From Pempheris klunzingeri (Eukaryota > Chordata > Actinopteri > Acropomatiformes > Pempheridae): a DNA stretch of 64,000 bases. Below the pieces are notes generated by a model. The model saw nothing but the letters and a program-made list of their open reading frames with translations, was not told the origin of the DNA and ran no database searches. The number at the start of each line of letters is the position of its first letter. Within the stretch, counting starts at the first letter, position 1. Positions 1 to 12,249 of this stretch are shown piece after piece. The translations under genes were made by a program, and so were the position numbers. The DNA lies in contig NC_092027.1 in the NCBI RefSeq assembly GCF_042242105.1, positions 5,058,006 to 5,122,005 of the forward strand, read 5' to 3'.

Positions 1-2398
1 ACTGGTGGGCGTGGTCACAGGTGCAACTTTAAACTAGAGCAGGAAGTGAAGCACTGACTTTCAGCCAAGGATGAAACTACTCTTTAAAGGTTTCTTTCAC
101 TGCAGTAGACCATCAAGTTGTGAGTATTACACTGTTAGTGGAGGTGTTTTGGTGGAGATTCTCTGCAGCCCTTTACTCTATTCAATGCTTTGTCTTCAAG
201 GTCATGTTCATTTTCTGTTTGGAGGAAGGGTTGTTTTGCACTAAGCAATCAGCAGTGACTCGTTTTAGTTCCCAGGAGCAGTTAACTTAATGTGTGTCCT
301 GTTTATCAAAGAAAAATATTAGTTTCATCTATTATAATATATATTTTATTACATCTGTAAGGTGACTTCCAACAACATAATTCATCTATATCATCCACAC
401 CTACAGTGCCATTCTTGTTTTGAGTTCTAGTGTTCACACAGGAAAATCAATCCCATTCTTAAACCCATCTATGAAGCTGTGGCTGTTTTTCTAAGCTGAT
501 ATCAATGAGATTTAACTACAAACAATAATTTAAGATTACATGCATGCATTGTTTCCTGTTCCTCTGTTGTATGCAGGTAGAAATTTGAATGATGGACTCT
601 ATAAACTACTACTATATATAGACAGGTAATTACTCAATGCAAATACATTGAATGGCGACTGCTAAAAAATGCTATAAATAGTATTGAGGAGTTGGATTTC
701 ATGAAAATCTTAAAGAGCATTCCTTCAGTTAGCCACATAAAAAGACAAATGAGGTTATGTTGGAGCACACAGCAGCCAAAGAGCTGCTCTTTATTACTAA
801 TAAAGCATTATGAAATCATATCTTGCCTATAAATAAAGCCGTTAGTGACAGTTTATAAGCCCATTGTAAATGACGCCGTTTTAGAAACAGGATGATGCTG
901 TGGGAACTATGATAACACATAATAAACTTCAGTATGGCACTTTTTTAAATTCAAGTTACGGTGTTTCTCCTCTCTGTCAGTGACACTGGTCATATGGAGG
1001 TGAAAAACTCACCATACTACCAAGGTATTAAGACTTATTGTAGCAAACTCACAGATCTCTATTTTGCCCCTTTTGGCGTCACCTGTGGCGATAAGTGATG
1101 ATTTGTAGGTGTGTTGTAGGATCAACACAGATCCAAACAGCATCCTCAGTGACCGTTTTGACTGTTTCATCATTTATAGTCATCGATCTTTTCTTTGTTT
1201 GTTCACCCATAGTAACCATTTTCTCGCAGAGAGCAGAGAAAACAGCCGCTGCTTCCACCTACCCTCTCTGGCGGAGCAACCACGGCTACGTGATGGGCAC
1301 CGCGTGTGATTTCTCAGGGAATGTCGACTTGACATCCAGTTTGTAAAAACAAAGGATCCTGCAAAAGCAAAGGCTTTCATCAGCGGACCATAAGCTCAGC
1401 CATACAGCTGCTGATAGATAATAACTTAACAGACATTTATTTAAATAAAAAACTAATCGAGATTATAAGTTTAACCCCGGCCTCCAGAACACACAGCACA
1501 GTGTGCCTTGCTTGGAGGCCGTACATGTGTCCTTCACAATAAAAATAGGGCCTGTTTTGTCCGTGAAGGTTCAGGTATGACTCACCCTTTAATGGACTGC
1601 CTGCCCTGAAAACATCAGGGGGGCAGGATGGCATACAACTCTTAAAGCTGCTCAGGGTGAAAGTCTCATAGTGTGAAAATAACCCTTTTCCCAGGCTGAA
1701 TCTCAGAGTCCGTCTGAAGCGGAGAAAATTGAACTACTGTGAATTTTAGTGTTTATAGTAAACAGCATCAGCACTGGATTCCACACGTGTGACTTGTTGT
1801 CGTTACTCTTTTGGCTCCCGTCACCTCTTTGGTATCCTTTGGTATTAAAGCACATCTGATCGGCTGTCTTGGTAAACAAGAATATGTCAAGGGCACCACT
1901 CACCCTCAGGTTGCAGGATTTCTGGGTACTGGAGTTCACATTATGTCCTAGACAGTTACCTCTTGCTGCCTTTTGAGCCGTCAGTGTGCCACGCTGCCCT
2001 GTGCAGCTTTACTGATCGGAAATGAATCCGTGCTGCTCTCGATCGTGCCACAGCACCAGCTATTTGAAGTGGGGATGGTGTTTTTGATCACATTCATGTT
2101 TTGTTAACTCAAACGCATGTTATGTGGGCTGGTCCAAGATAACAGCCATGTGATCAGAGAGTGGTTATCTGTCGATGTTTGCTGCTCTGTAATGTCCAGG
2201 ATTGTTCTTGGCGAAGTTGGCGTGTTTGTCATTACGCATCAGCTGTAATCTGTGTTTACATCTCTGGCTACAGCAGACTGGCTTCGAAAAGGTCAGCAGG
2301 CACTCAAGATTCCCACTTAACAGACTCCATTAAGCAACATTTGCAAATGTAAATCCTCCATTGACTCTCAGAATCGTCTATATGGCTTCAAACAAACC
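1..2398. other. Non-coding 3' flank of trhr
   Basis: No exon of a known gene could be recognised on either strand. Because trhr is transcribed leftwards, the right part of this stretch must hold its 3' untranslated region. TTTATT at 1436-1441 reads AATAAA on the minus strand and could be a distal polyadenylation signal, but this is weak evidence. In human the next gene past TRHR is NUDCD1, and no trace of it is seen here. Confidence 0.5.
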
Positions 2399-4761
2399 TC
2401 AAGCGTCACTGAAATTCACCTTCCCATACACACAGGGGTCTGAGAACATCATTTTCTGGTCAGACATCAGTTCGTCTGTGACAGTGAGATCCTCCAGCTC
2501 TGTTGTGAAGTGATCTGTGCTCTCCACCATCGACGTGTCCTTGACTGCGCTGTAGGTGAGGGCCACGCTGTAGGTGTTGGGTTTGTCAGAGCCTTTCCTC
2601 CCACAGAGGCAAATCTTGCGGAAAGCGGCGCGAAACTTCTGCGACATGGCGTTGTAGATGACCGGGTTGATGGCGCTGTTGAGGTAGATGCAGATCCGGC
2701 AGAAAAGCAGGAACCAGCTGTCCAGGTAGGCCTGGTCCAGGCAGGAGTTGACCACCACCAGAGTGCGGTACGGCATCCAGAGCGTGGCGAACAGGATCAC
2801 CACCACCGCCAGCATCTTGGTCACCTGTAGAGGGCCACAGAGAGAAATGTGAGAGCTGCAGATGCTGCAAGAAAGCGTCCAACCAATACTGTTGAGCTGC
2901 TAAAAGGTAAATTAGAATAACAGATATGCAGCTGCACATTTAACATATTCAGTTCTTTCTCTTTATGATTTTGAGTTCATGGACATCCAAGAAATGTCAT
3001 TTTTTTCCCATTTGTAACAGTTATTAAAAAATCTATTCGCCTGAACTAGAAAAAAGAGATCAAATATTTATGGAAAACAATTCAGTCAGTTAAAGGAATG
3101 AATTAATCAGCAGCAATTAAGCAGCAATTAAGCAGAAATTAATCATTAAGTTAGTCATTTTCAAAAATTGGCTCGTTGTAGCTTCTTAAATGTGAACATT
3201 TTCTATTTTTATATAGTTTTTTATGGACAAACAGTTAATTGATTAAGGAAGATAATAATCGCCAGATAAATCTTTAACGAAAATCATCATAAGTTTCAGC
3301 ATTCATGCATATATTTGTTCATTTATTCATTCATTCTTAAGTTTTTCTGTAATGTGGACAAATCACCCCCTAAATCCTGTTAAACATGTTTTTTTTCCTT
3401 CCCAGAAATTAAAGCTTTCTAACAACGTTTTTCCTGGAAGATAAGTATGAAGAGGATTTTATGTTAATGTGGCGAATGTGTAATGAGGTGCAATGCAACA
3501 GCTGTTCATCTCAAGCCATTTAGTACTGTCCTGTATCAGCAACCTTCAAACATTAAACATGCCTTCTGCACAGTTGTTTTAATACAAATTACATTTTTTC
3601 AATCATTTTCTTCATTTTAGAAGCATTTTTGTTGAATTGCTGTGTTTTACTCGTCTTTTTTTAATCTATAAAATATGGTATTTTCTTATTAAAAAATTTT
3701 CAGATGCTTTACTTAAAGCTGATGAGGCAATACACATTATGATACAAACAACAGTCGTGTGAAAGTATGCAAAGTAAAGTCTTCTACCTGTGACTAGTGA
3801 TGCGTAAAACAGCATTTTACTGTTGTAGTTGGAGGAAGTGGAGCTAATGTCGTGTGTTTTATTTACCATTATTTTATAATAATGCATCATGTATTTTAAT
3901 TTAAGTTGTGTATGTAAAGTCTTAACGTGCACTAACTAGTAGCACTGCTGCAGCTGTTAAACATCCTCTCCCACCCACCTGTCTGCGGGAGGTCGCGGTG
4001 GAGCTGGAGTGACGGGAGTTTTTGCAGCTGGTTCTCTTGTTAACGGTGTGATTGTTCTGTCCGTTCTTCTTCTTCTCTTTGGGGTCTGAGGGCAGCGGGT
4101 TGAGGAAGAGGATCCTCGCGATGAGTCCGTACAAGACCGCAGAGAGCAGCAGCGGCAGCACGAAAAAGATGCCGAAGTCAAAGAAGTAAATGGGTAAATA
4201 AAACTTCCTGGAGACTCTGTAGCCGCAGGTGATGATGGTGATGTTGTCGTACACCAGCTCCTGGATGTCTGACAGGTAGAACCACATGACACAGTAAAGA
4301 GAGGTGAAAGCCCAAACGAACAAAATGATCTTTTTTGCTCTGGACAGGGTGCACAGAAACTGGGCTTTAATCGGGTGGCAGATGGCGATGTATCTCTCTA
4401 TGGTGAACGCTGTTATGGAGCAAGAGGAGGCGTTGATCCCGAGATACTGAAAGTAGGTGATGCTGAGGCACCCGTAGTGGCCAAACACCCAAGATCCAAA
4501 GATGCTGTCCGTGATGGACGGCAAACCCGCCGCTGTCAGCACCATCAGATCAGCCACAGCCAGACTCACCAGGTAGCAGTTGGTTGGAGTCCGCATGTGT
4601 TTGGTGGTGAGCACCACCAGGATCACCATAACGTTGCCAACGATTCCTAAAGCGCAAATCAGGAAAAGCAGTAAACTACTTATCACTTTGTACTGGACAC
4701 TGTAGTCCGTCCAAACCCCCAGAGTGTGGTTCATCTCTGGAGCTATGGTTAAGTTTTCCAT
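2399..4761 (-). CDS. trhr: Thyrotropin-releasing hormone receptor (class A GPCR), two coding exons
   Basis: Coding exons on the minus strand are 4761-3979 (261 codons) and 2824-2399 (141 codons plus TGA), joined at phase 0 (CAG|GTGGGT donor, CTACAG|GTG acceptor). The product is 402 residues; human TRHR has 398. It is a plasma-membrane receptor that couples through Gq to phospholipase C. Seven membrane segments lie near 27-51, 60-83, 98-120, 144-164, 190-214, 264-286 and 295-318. Visible hallmarks are N-glycosylation sites N3 and N11, D71 in TM2, the C98-C179 disulfide pair, ERY at 122-124, MPYR at 278-281, NPVIY at 314-318 and likely palmitoylated C333/C335. Y106, N110, Y280 and R304 match the human TRH contacts Y106, N110, Y282 and R306. 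The start at 4761 gives MENLT, as in mammals; an in-frame TTG further upstream is not a credible start. Teleosts have several TRHR paralogues. This is the TRHR1 type, judged from its whole-length likeness to the mammalian receptor; I cannot assign an a or b copy. Confidence 0.95.
2825..3978 (-). other. trhr: trhr intron
   Basis: This 1,154-bp GT-AG intron separates the TM1-TM5 exon from the TM6-tail exon of trhr and falls just before TM6. It is AT-rich, contains no other recognisable gene and shows no repeat family I could name. Confidence 0.85.
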
Positions 4762-6185
4762 CTGGTGGTTTTGGCTCAATTATCAGAGGAAAAAACTGGA
4801 CTTTGCGGCGGGTGTGTTGCTTCCTGACGCGCCAAACAGGTTTTTACGCGCGACAGAAGAAAGAGATAAATCAACTCTGCGGATGCCGAAAAAGTTTAGA
4901 TCGATCTCAGAAAGCTCAAAATGGCACCCGGTCGAGAGCTGCACATTAAACCATCACAATGTGACAAAGAGCTGCTCGGACTCTGGTGTGATTCCGCCGT
5001 CGTGTCGTGCGTAAAAAGCGATGCGTCGCCGTGTTCTGGTCTGAACAAACTGTGTCTCTCAGACAGATGGCGGTTTGGTTTTGAGCTTCGCTCTTGGCAC
5101 CAGCCCCGTTTACGCATGCGAGGGGATTAGCCCATCATTACATTTTCCACAGCAGACCTCCCCCATCAGCAAAAGCTGCTCAAGCGCCAAAATGTAACAA
5201 CATATTTGTGCCTTTCTGTTATTCTGATAGTGTTATTCGATCACTCCCAGAGGGCTGCTGAGATCAATGTGACTGCTGTCTAGAAAGATGTTTTAAATGC
5301 GCAGGCGTGCTTGAAGGTGCCTCTTATTCTGTCACTGTCCTTCTTCAAATCAATTTGACCCTTAAATCAGAATTCAGACAGTAAGATCTGTGTGTTTTTG
5401 CAGGGCAGTCCCACCTCTGCGGACCAGCTCAGCTCAACAGGCTGCCACTCTGATAAAGTAGGCTGCATTATGGAGCTGCAGTCTCTGTAAGATGGAGCTC
5501 CTCAACATTTTCATGCTTTTAGCTGAAGTTCTTGGCAGTTTCTCATTTGTAATCTAAATTAAAAGTGGATATTTATTGGAAGATGATGGAGTAGAATGCA
5601 CAAACAAAGATTGGCATCATCTGAGATGCTGACTAGTCTGAGCACAGTATCCATATCACAGCTCTTAATGGTTTTTTTTTTATTCCACTTGCACTGAAGA
5701 TCGTGGCCTTATTAGTCACTGTTTTAGAATTGCTGAGGTCATGAGTTGAAGTTCACCAAGACTCACAACATTCAGGAATTTTGACACTAAAAAGAAAAGT
5801 CCATATGATGTGAGTAGTTTCCTAGAAAATATGACATCCTGCCGGAGAAATGCTGAATCATTATTATCGAAGTTGATCATTACCGACTTTAAGACGTAGG
5901 TAGCCTCAAAAGAGGGCTGGAATCAGCTTTTAAAATATCAACCATTTGTAAGTTATTGACCTCTTCATGTCCAAAGTGTCTCCTATGGAAACTCTCAGTC
6001 TTATATGCTGTTACACCTTCTGTCCACTTTTCACCATCAGATCTGACACCCGTCTTTATAATATTTGCAGGGTTGAAGAGCGATCATGAAGATTTATTGA
6101 CAAATATGCAACAGAGATATATATCTGTTAAAGTCTGTGGTGGTTAACGCCCATCAAAATGGCACGTATATATAAAATATGGCAT

Positions 6186-6216
6186 AGAGAGGGAGAGAGA
6201 GAGAGAGAGAGAGAGA
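6186..6216. repeat. (GA)n microsatellite
   Basis: A run of GA dinucleotides with one GG interruption near its left end. Confidence 0.9.
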
Positions 6217-7618
6217 CAGCGACAGCTTTAAACTTTGACAGCTATGAGATGATTGGCTCATGAGGGTCAGGCGGAGGATTTTGACAGACTACCTGTTTGA
6301 ACTTTTGCTGAGCTTCATTTTTACTGTAATAACTTCCTCACACACTCACAGCAACATAGTGTCAGTACCAGCTGCAGCCAAAATGTGAGCCTATAGTTCA
6401 CACTTTCAGACACTGTACTGACATTTTTGATTAATTAATGTGCAAATTAGAGTTTTAGCACGTCACTGTCAACACCGCCTGCTAAGCTGTACAATTAGTC
6501 AACTTATTTCACGCTGTGCTTCACTGTTTATTAAGCTGATACAGTATATTTTAAAACATGAGGTCTTGAAGCTGGAAAATAAACCAATTCATTAAAGTAA
6601 AGCCAACATGAAAAGCACAAAAAGACAGATATGCAGTGACCTGTATTAACCGCCGTGCTGTCCAACAACATGGGATTCTGCCGTTGCCTGTTCTCTGCAT
6701 AACACTGTGGAGGTGGGAAACTCTCCTCCACACCAACTGCGCACATTCTCCAGGACCTGAGCTGAGAATGGCGATGATCACGCCAACACTCACTTTATTC
6801 TCGGGATTGTGCTGCGAGCTCTGAAGTTGCCAACCGTCCATCCGAGCAACAGGTGGACGGGGACGACAGGGAATTACATAATAGTGACACCCCTTGTATT
6901 GTCTCCCAAGAAGGAAGAGTCAGTTTTAGCTCAGCTTGTTGCATCCAGTTTTGTTCCTCTGCTAGCGGCTATAAATTATATATATATTTTTTTTTCTAAT
7001 TTGATTCTGATTCAGAGTCTACTGTCCTTATTTTAGAGTGGAAGTCAATACTAATTGGAAAGTTAACTATGGATTTAAGAAGCCATATTTGTGCCAACTG
7101 GCTGAAAAATGTCACAAAATGAGACTTTCAGCCTTTTATCACTTGCTTACAATATATAGAGTGAAAAGCTTCTGTCTTGTCCTCAGAGCAGCTGTAACCA
7201 GGCTCTTTGTAAATGAGTTACACTGTTTACATATTCAATGTCAGACACTCATTATCATTGGATTACATATGCAGTTCAATAGTGCCGTCATATACAGTTC
7301 CTGTTTTAAAATCCTTTGCTTGATTGCATCATTCAAATCACGGCAGCAGTGGCAGAAAGAAGCAAAATCACATGATGACAATAAGTGAAAGAGTTTTACT
7401 GCCACCCAAAGGACATACCTGATCAGTACCGAACTGAGACTGAGGGGAACCTGAGAATACTTCTATTACCTCAGTCACTAAATGTATATTTTAACAACCT
7501 TTGTCCACTTATTTTGACAGAAAGCAGCATAGAGGCGACGAGAAATGAGATAATAAGCTAAATTACTCACCTGATTACCCACAAATGGGGTAAATGGGCA
7601 TCAAGATGTGTCGTCGGC

Positions 7619-7648
<30 letters not shown>
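7619..7648. repeat. (CAA)n microsatellite
   Basis: About ten uninterrupted CAA/AAC trinucleotide units. Confidence 0.95.
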
Positions 7649-7650
<2 letters not shown>

Positions 7651-7767
7651 GTAATAATTAAATCATGTAATAAGCAGAATTTGTGCACTGAAAAATGCAC
7701 CATATTTTATAAACCTTTGATATGTTTTTCAAAGTAAGAGCTCAGTTTGCAGATAATGTAGATGTTT

Positions 7768-7852
7768 AAGGTAACAGAAAATGTATTTACTCAAGTAACG
7801 TACAAGAATCTTAATATTGTGTCCAAGTACAGCTTTCCACCACTATGAAGCA
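7768..7852 (-). repeat. Teleost dispersed repeat fragment, inverted end (CCACCACT end)
   Basis: The stretch holds TATTTACTCAAGTAACGTAC and ends in GTACAGCTTTCCACCACTA. It resembles, in reverse orientation, the end of a repeat common in teleosts whose other strand begins GTGGTGGAAAGTAAC and carries many AGTACTT/ACTTAAGT motifs. A longer copy of the same family lies at 52005-52390. Recognition is from memory of the family, so the element boundaries are approximate. Confidence 0.55.
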
Positions 7853-8275
7853 ATCAAACAATAATCTTAAAGGGATGTTCCAGTGAATTAGTGTTGCACT
7901 TCCATAATACTGTAGAAATTTTAAGAGACAGATGAAAAAAGATCTATGGCCAGACTCGATGCAGCAGAGCGATATATCAGTTTTTATGTTCAGTCACTTT
8001 GAGTCAAGCTCCCAAAAACCTTGATCCCACGTCTCCCAGAGTTCATACGACTTGGTCGTGTCTCATTAGAAGCTTTCTGCTTGGTCTCTCAAACTGACCT
8101 CCACAAGTTTGTTATACAGTTTGTTTTTAATAAGTCTGTCAAACAAAATAAGGCCACCAATATGTGAAGTTTTCTAACTAGGTTCAGGAACAAAGACCCA
8201 GTCCCTCCTCATCTCCGCACCATTTCTGTTTCTCCCCCCTTCAACTCAGTTTTCACATCCCTCCCACCCAAACCC

Positions 8276-8289
8276 ACTCTCTCTCTCTC

Positions 8290-8323
<34 letters not shown>

Positions 8324-8324
8324 C
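8276..8324. repeat. (CT)n microsatellite
   Basis: A nearly pure CT dinucleotide tract with one CC interruption, inside a wider pyrimidine-rich stretch (about 8215-8330). Confidence 0.95.
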
Positions 8325-8504
8325 CCTCTGAATTTAGGAACCACTGGGGATCTTATCTACCAGATGGTAAAGGAGACGGCTCCCCCACCCAAAGTCTCAA
8401 CACCCCGATTCCTTCCCGTCTTCGTGTTGCCAGCCGACATGATTCATCTACATATTCTGTCCATCAGATCACAAACTGAATTCTTTCCCTTATTCTACCC
8501 TCAT

Positions 8505-8568
8505 CCCTTCGTCCCATCGTCCCTTCACCCTCATCCCTCACCCTTCATCCCTCATCCCTCCCCCTGAT
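8505..8568. repeat. Imperfect CCCTCAT/CCCTTCA minisatellite
   Basis: Degenerate 7-bp units of the form CATCCCT or CACCCTT repeat about nine times on the plus strand. The open frame across it translates to a repetitive PHPS peptide and is not a gene. Confidence 0.6.
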
Positions 8569-9169
8569 CCTCCATCCATCCTACCTACTTCAACTCAGCT
8601 CTACTTCCTCACTATTTGATAAACCCTTCGAAATCGACGACTTTACTGGCGTGGCCTTTGTTAGTGAAAGCTGAAATAACCCAAATAACATCACTGTGAC
8701 ATCACCGGGGGTAATTCCTCAGGGTAGACGAAGCCCATCCAGAGACACAGAAGACACACAACTACTCCTCATAATCTTTAAAATTCTGCTCAGGGAAGTG
8801 CAGGAGAACTGATGGTGTATAACTTTGTTCCAGGCAGGTTTATATTTAGAAACAGAGGCGAAAAAAGCAGAGGAGACAAATCTGCATAAATGTAACAGAT
8901 TAAGCTCTGCTTGGCTTCAACCTGAGGACAACAGTGTGGGAACACGTGTGACTCCAGAGCTGGAGGACTTGACGAGGTCTGGGCCCACAGACCATTACCT
9001 CTGACAACAACAGGAACAGTCAGCGCCCTCTTCTCTTCTGCTGCGGTTCACTAACATTCAGCATAACTACTGCTTAGGTCATAAAAACATAACAGGAGAG
9101 GAAAGATTATGATATCCTCTGCAGGTGCCTCATGAATATGGATGGACTGAGCCTGATGACATTTTGCAC

Positions 9170-9177
9170 CATATATA

Positions 9178-9228
<51 letters not shown>

Positions 9229-9275
9229 TGTAAGTGTGTGTGTGTGTGTGTGTATATGTATATATATATATATAT
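9170..9275. repeat. Compound TG/TA microsatellite, two blocks
   Basis: Two blocks of (TG)n followed by (TA)n are separated by a short unique spacer at about 9226-9234. The pure TA part at 9192-9225 is self-complementary and could form a cruciform; the TG parts can adopt Z-DNA. Open frames across it on both strands are repeat artefacts. Confidence 0.9.
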
Positions 9276-9605
9276 CAGTGCATCTGTATCTCTTACCAAA
9301 GAGCTATAAACCGTAAAATACGTCAATTCCTTTGAGTTATGCTGCTGTTGCTCACTGTGCACAGCAATTGAACACATAAGCTCGCTCCCATATTGTATAT
9401 AAATCAAAAAATAAGTATTTATTGAAAAAAAGATTGCTTTTACATTCCCTCCAGACGTATACCACTATGCATGATAACTCTCCAGCAGCACAACAGTACT
9501 TTAAAAATGTAAAGTGACCCTTGGCTGTGATTTACTGAGTGGGTGGCAGGTCATTTTAAAGGAAATCAGTTCGAGTCAACTGAGACCCATATGGCTGTCA
9601 ACGTC

Positions 9606-9658
9606 TCACACACACACACACTCACACACACTCACACACACTCACACACATACACACA
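9606..9658. repeat. (CA)n microsatellite with regular CT interruptions
   Basis: CA dinucleotides are interrupted at regular 10-bp intervals by CACT, giving a higher-order 10-bp unit repeated three times. Confidence 0.9.
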
Positions 9659-9832
9659 ACAGACCCATGACTCAAGGTTGGTCATAAACAAGATGCCTGC
9701 TGCTCCGACCCTGACCTCCTTCAATTAATGGTAAGCACGCTGTGGGGTCCAGTCCATAACCTCCACCGACAGAAAGCATCACTCCTGCTTGTAAGTCAGC
9801 TCTCTGTCTTCCTCACCGCCCACCACCTGTTC

Positions 9833-9835
<3 letters not shown>

Positions 9836-9870
<35 letters not shown>
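9836..9870. repeat. (CA)n microsatellite
   Basis: Uninterrupted CA dinucleotides, about 17 units. Confidence 0.95.
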
Positions 9871-9871
<1 letters not shown>

Positions 9872-10915
9872 CAATGGTTGCTGCATAAACATCAGGGAAG
9901 CTGGTAACAACAGCAGGAGGGTGAGTCTGTTTGGGGCAGCTTCCAGGTGTGACTGTGTGGAGGTATGTGGGTGTGAAGGTGCATGTGTGACATGCTTTCT
10001 TCATAAAAATTCAAACTAAGATTTTAAAAGTGGAAAGTGCTCCCTTAAATGGGTTTCAAATTTGCATTTGGATGTGTTTATCATGACTCTTTTACTCTTT
10101 TATACTCACTGTTTCCACTATTACGTTTTTTATTGCATTCGTTGTTGTTTGTTGTTAGGACGTGATGTCGCAGGGATAGAGTGAAGGAAAGACGTGGCTG
10201 TGGACAGCTGGATTTGAGTATTTAGAAATGTTATTTTTCTTCAAATTGAAACAGGATTTGAAATGCTTTGACCTGTGAGGGTGGTAACAAATTGTTGCTG
10301 TTGTTAGTGGATTAGAATATATGTGGAGAACCTCAAGTGTCTGTCTGTCTGTAAATATTTTAGATTTCTGCAACACTTTACAGTCAGACATGCAGAATCG
10401 GACAATATAGGACTATTGATTGCAGGGGCACCTCTTATTGCTTCATCCAGCATAGATATCAAGTGCATTTTTATTATTATATTTCTTCTTATATTTTGTG
10501 AATATCTCTATTTTATATTTTGTATTTATGTTTCTTGATTATGCACCAATATAGTGAAGCTAAATCCTTGTGCTGTGAAAACTTACAGGGCAATAAAACT
10601 AATTCTGATTCTTATATTGTCATATTGAATGTATAAGTTATCATTTATAAAGTTCTCAAGACAGCACAGCACGTTGATCACAGTGTAAATACCTTTCAGC
10701 TTAAACCTTAGAGCTTACTCACAGGTTGTGGCTGATGTTAAAGTGTTGAGTGTGTCCGTTTTTCATATTTGACAAGGTTCACATTCATCATCATAACTCA
10801 TTGTAAGCTGATACCAACACTTTTGAAACAGGATTTGTCTGATTCCTACAAAACTGCAAGCAAAGAAAAACTGAAGAAATATGATGCAGCAACTGTTTAG
10901 ACAATCTGGCGCAAG

Positions 10916-10917
<2 letters not shown>

Positions 10918-10948
<31 letters not shown>
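10918..10948. repeat. (CA)n microsatellite
   Basis: Uninterrupted CA dinucleotides, about 15 units. Confidence 0.95.
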
Positions 10949-10950
<2 letters not shown>

Positions 10951-12199
10951 TTGGCCACGTTCCTCCTGTGGAAGCTGAAACAAAACTGCCTTCCTCAGAC
11001 TGATTTTGATTGAGTGACTGCAGCTGAATGTTCAGTTAAGTTGCTCCCCAAAACACAGGAATGTGATCAGGAATGTGTCCAGTGATTGTTTGTTTGTGGA
11101 CAGAGATGGAGATGGATTATGATCGACGTGGGGAGCAGAGGAAGGACCTCCAGGCTCCTCTTGTGCACTGTTGCCTGTGTTTTAACTGCTCTCCTTCTGT
11201 CAGAGCAATTGCTTGTTTGATATCTGTGGGGTTTTTTTTATGATCTTCCTGTTTGACTCTCATCCAGAATATCCTTTAATTTGTGCTGTGTGACACCAGA
11301 GAGGGAGAAATCTGACTATTCAGCTCAGCTTAGCATTGCAGTTTGACTCAGCTCTTAAGCATCCTGCCTCTGGTTGGTGACCACGGGGCACAAACCACCC
11401 AGCAGGCATATGTGTGTTTATGTGTGTTTGTGCTCCGTTCAATCAAAGACGTCCTCACTGAAAGGCGGTCTGACTTTTTCGCTGTGTCCCGGTCTAACCT
11501 TGAGCCAGCGTCTTTGTCTCTGCTGCTGCTGCTGCTGCCTTCCCATCAGCTATTCTTAGCATACTCATGCTCTTGCTTCACAGCCGATCCGTCAGGGTAA
11601 ATGCCACACTTTGCCGGATGGCACAAATAAAACGGGCCCTCCGGTTGGGAGCCTCCCTGGAGGAAATGACATATCACTCCTGATCATAAACAACAGAGCA
11701 GTGGTGTTACTGGAGAAATGTCTCATGGGAACAGTGCGGTGGTTTGATGGGGAGGATATTTGCAGGCCCTCGTCTCATTACTTCTCTCAGCGCGGCGCTG
11801 CACTTAAAGTTGTGGTTAGACACATGAGTTTTCCCTTTTTGTGTTTATTGCCTGGGGGGTGTGGTTGCAGGGGGAGATTAGGCTAAAAACTCACATCCCT
11901 GAAGAGCACGTCACGACCAAACAAACTGTGCCGTCAGCGGCTGAGAGGCTCCAGCTGAATAACTGTGCTGCTTTGCTCACGGGCACTGACGGCAGTTCTT
12001 TTAAGTCAGGTAACTACAGCGGGCTGTATGAATATTAATGCATTGAGAATTGATTTCTGTTAATGCATAATTATTAAAGTATGATCAAACGTACATCTTA
12101 TATGGGATTTGTCCTCAATCTCCAGCTGCAGTTTGACATGTGGACCATGTTGCGTGCCACATTTAACACTGGACTGAAGACAGCGGCAGCCTCAGGCCC

Positions 12200-12202
<3 letters not shown>

Positions 12203-12246
<44 letters not shown>
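12203..12246. repeat. (TG)n microsatellite
   Basis: Uninterrupted TG dinucleotides, about 22 units. The tract lies 5.7 kb upstream of the tmem74 coding exon. Confidence 0.95.

Positions 12247-12249
<3 letters not shown>

Noticed and set aside
9051..9407. 118-residue minus-strand open frame
   Set aside because: It translates the TG/TA microsatellite (YIYIYIY and THTHTH peptides).
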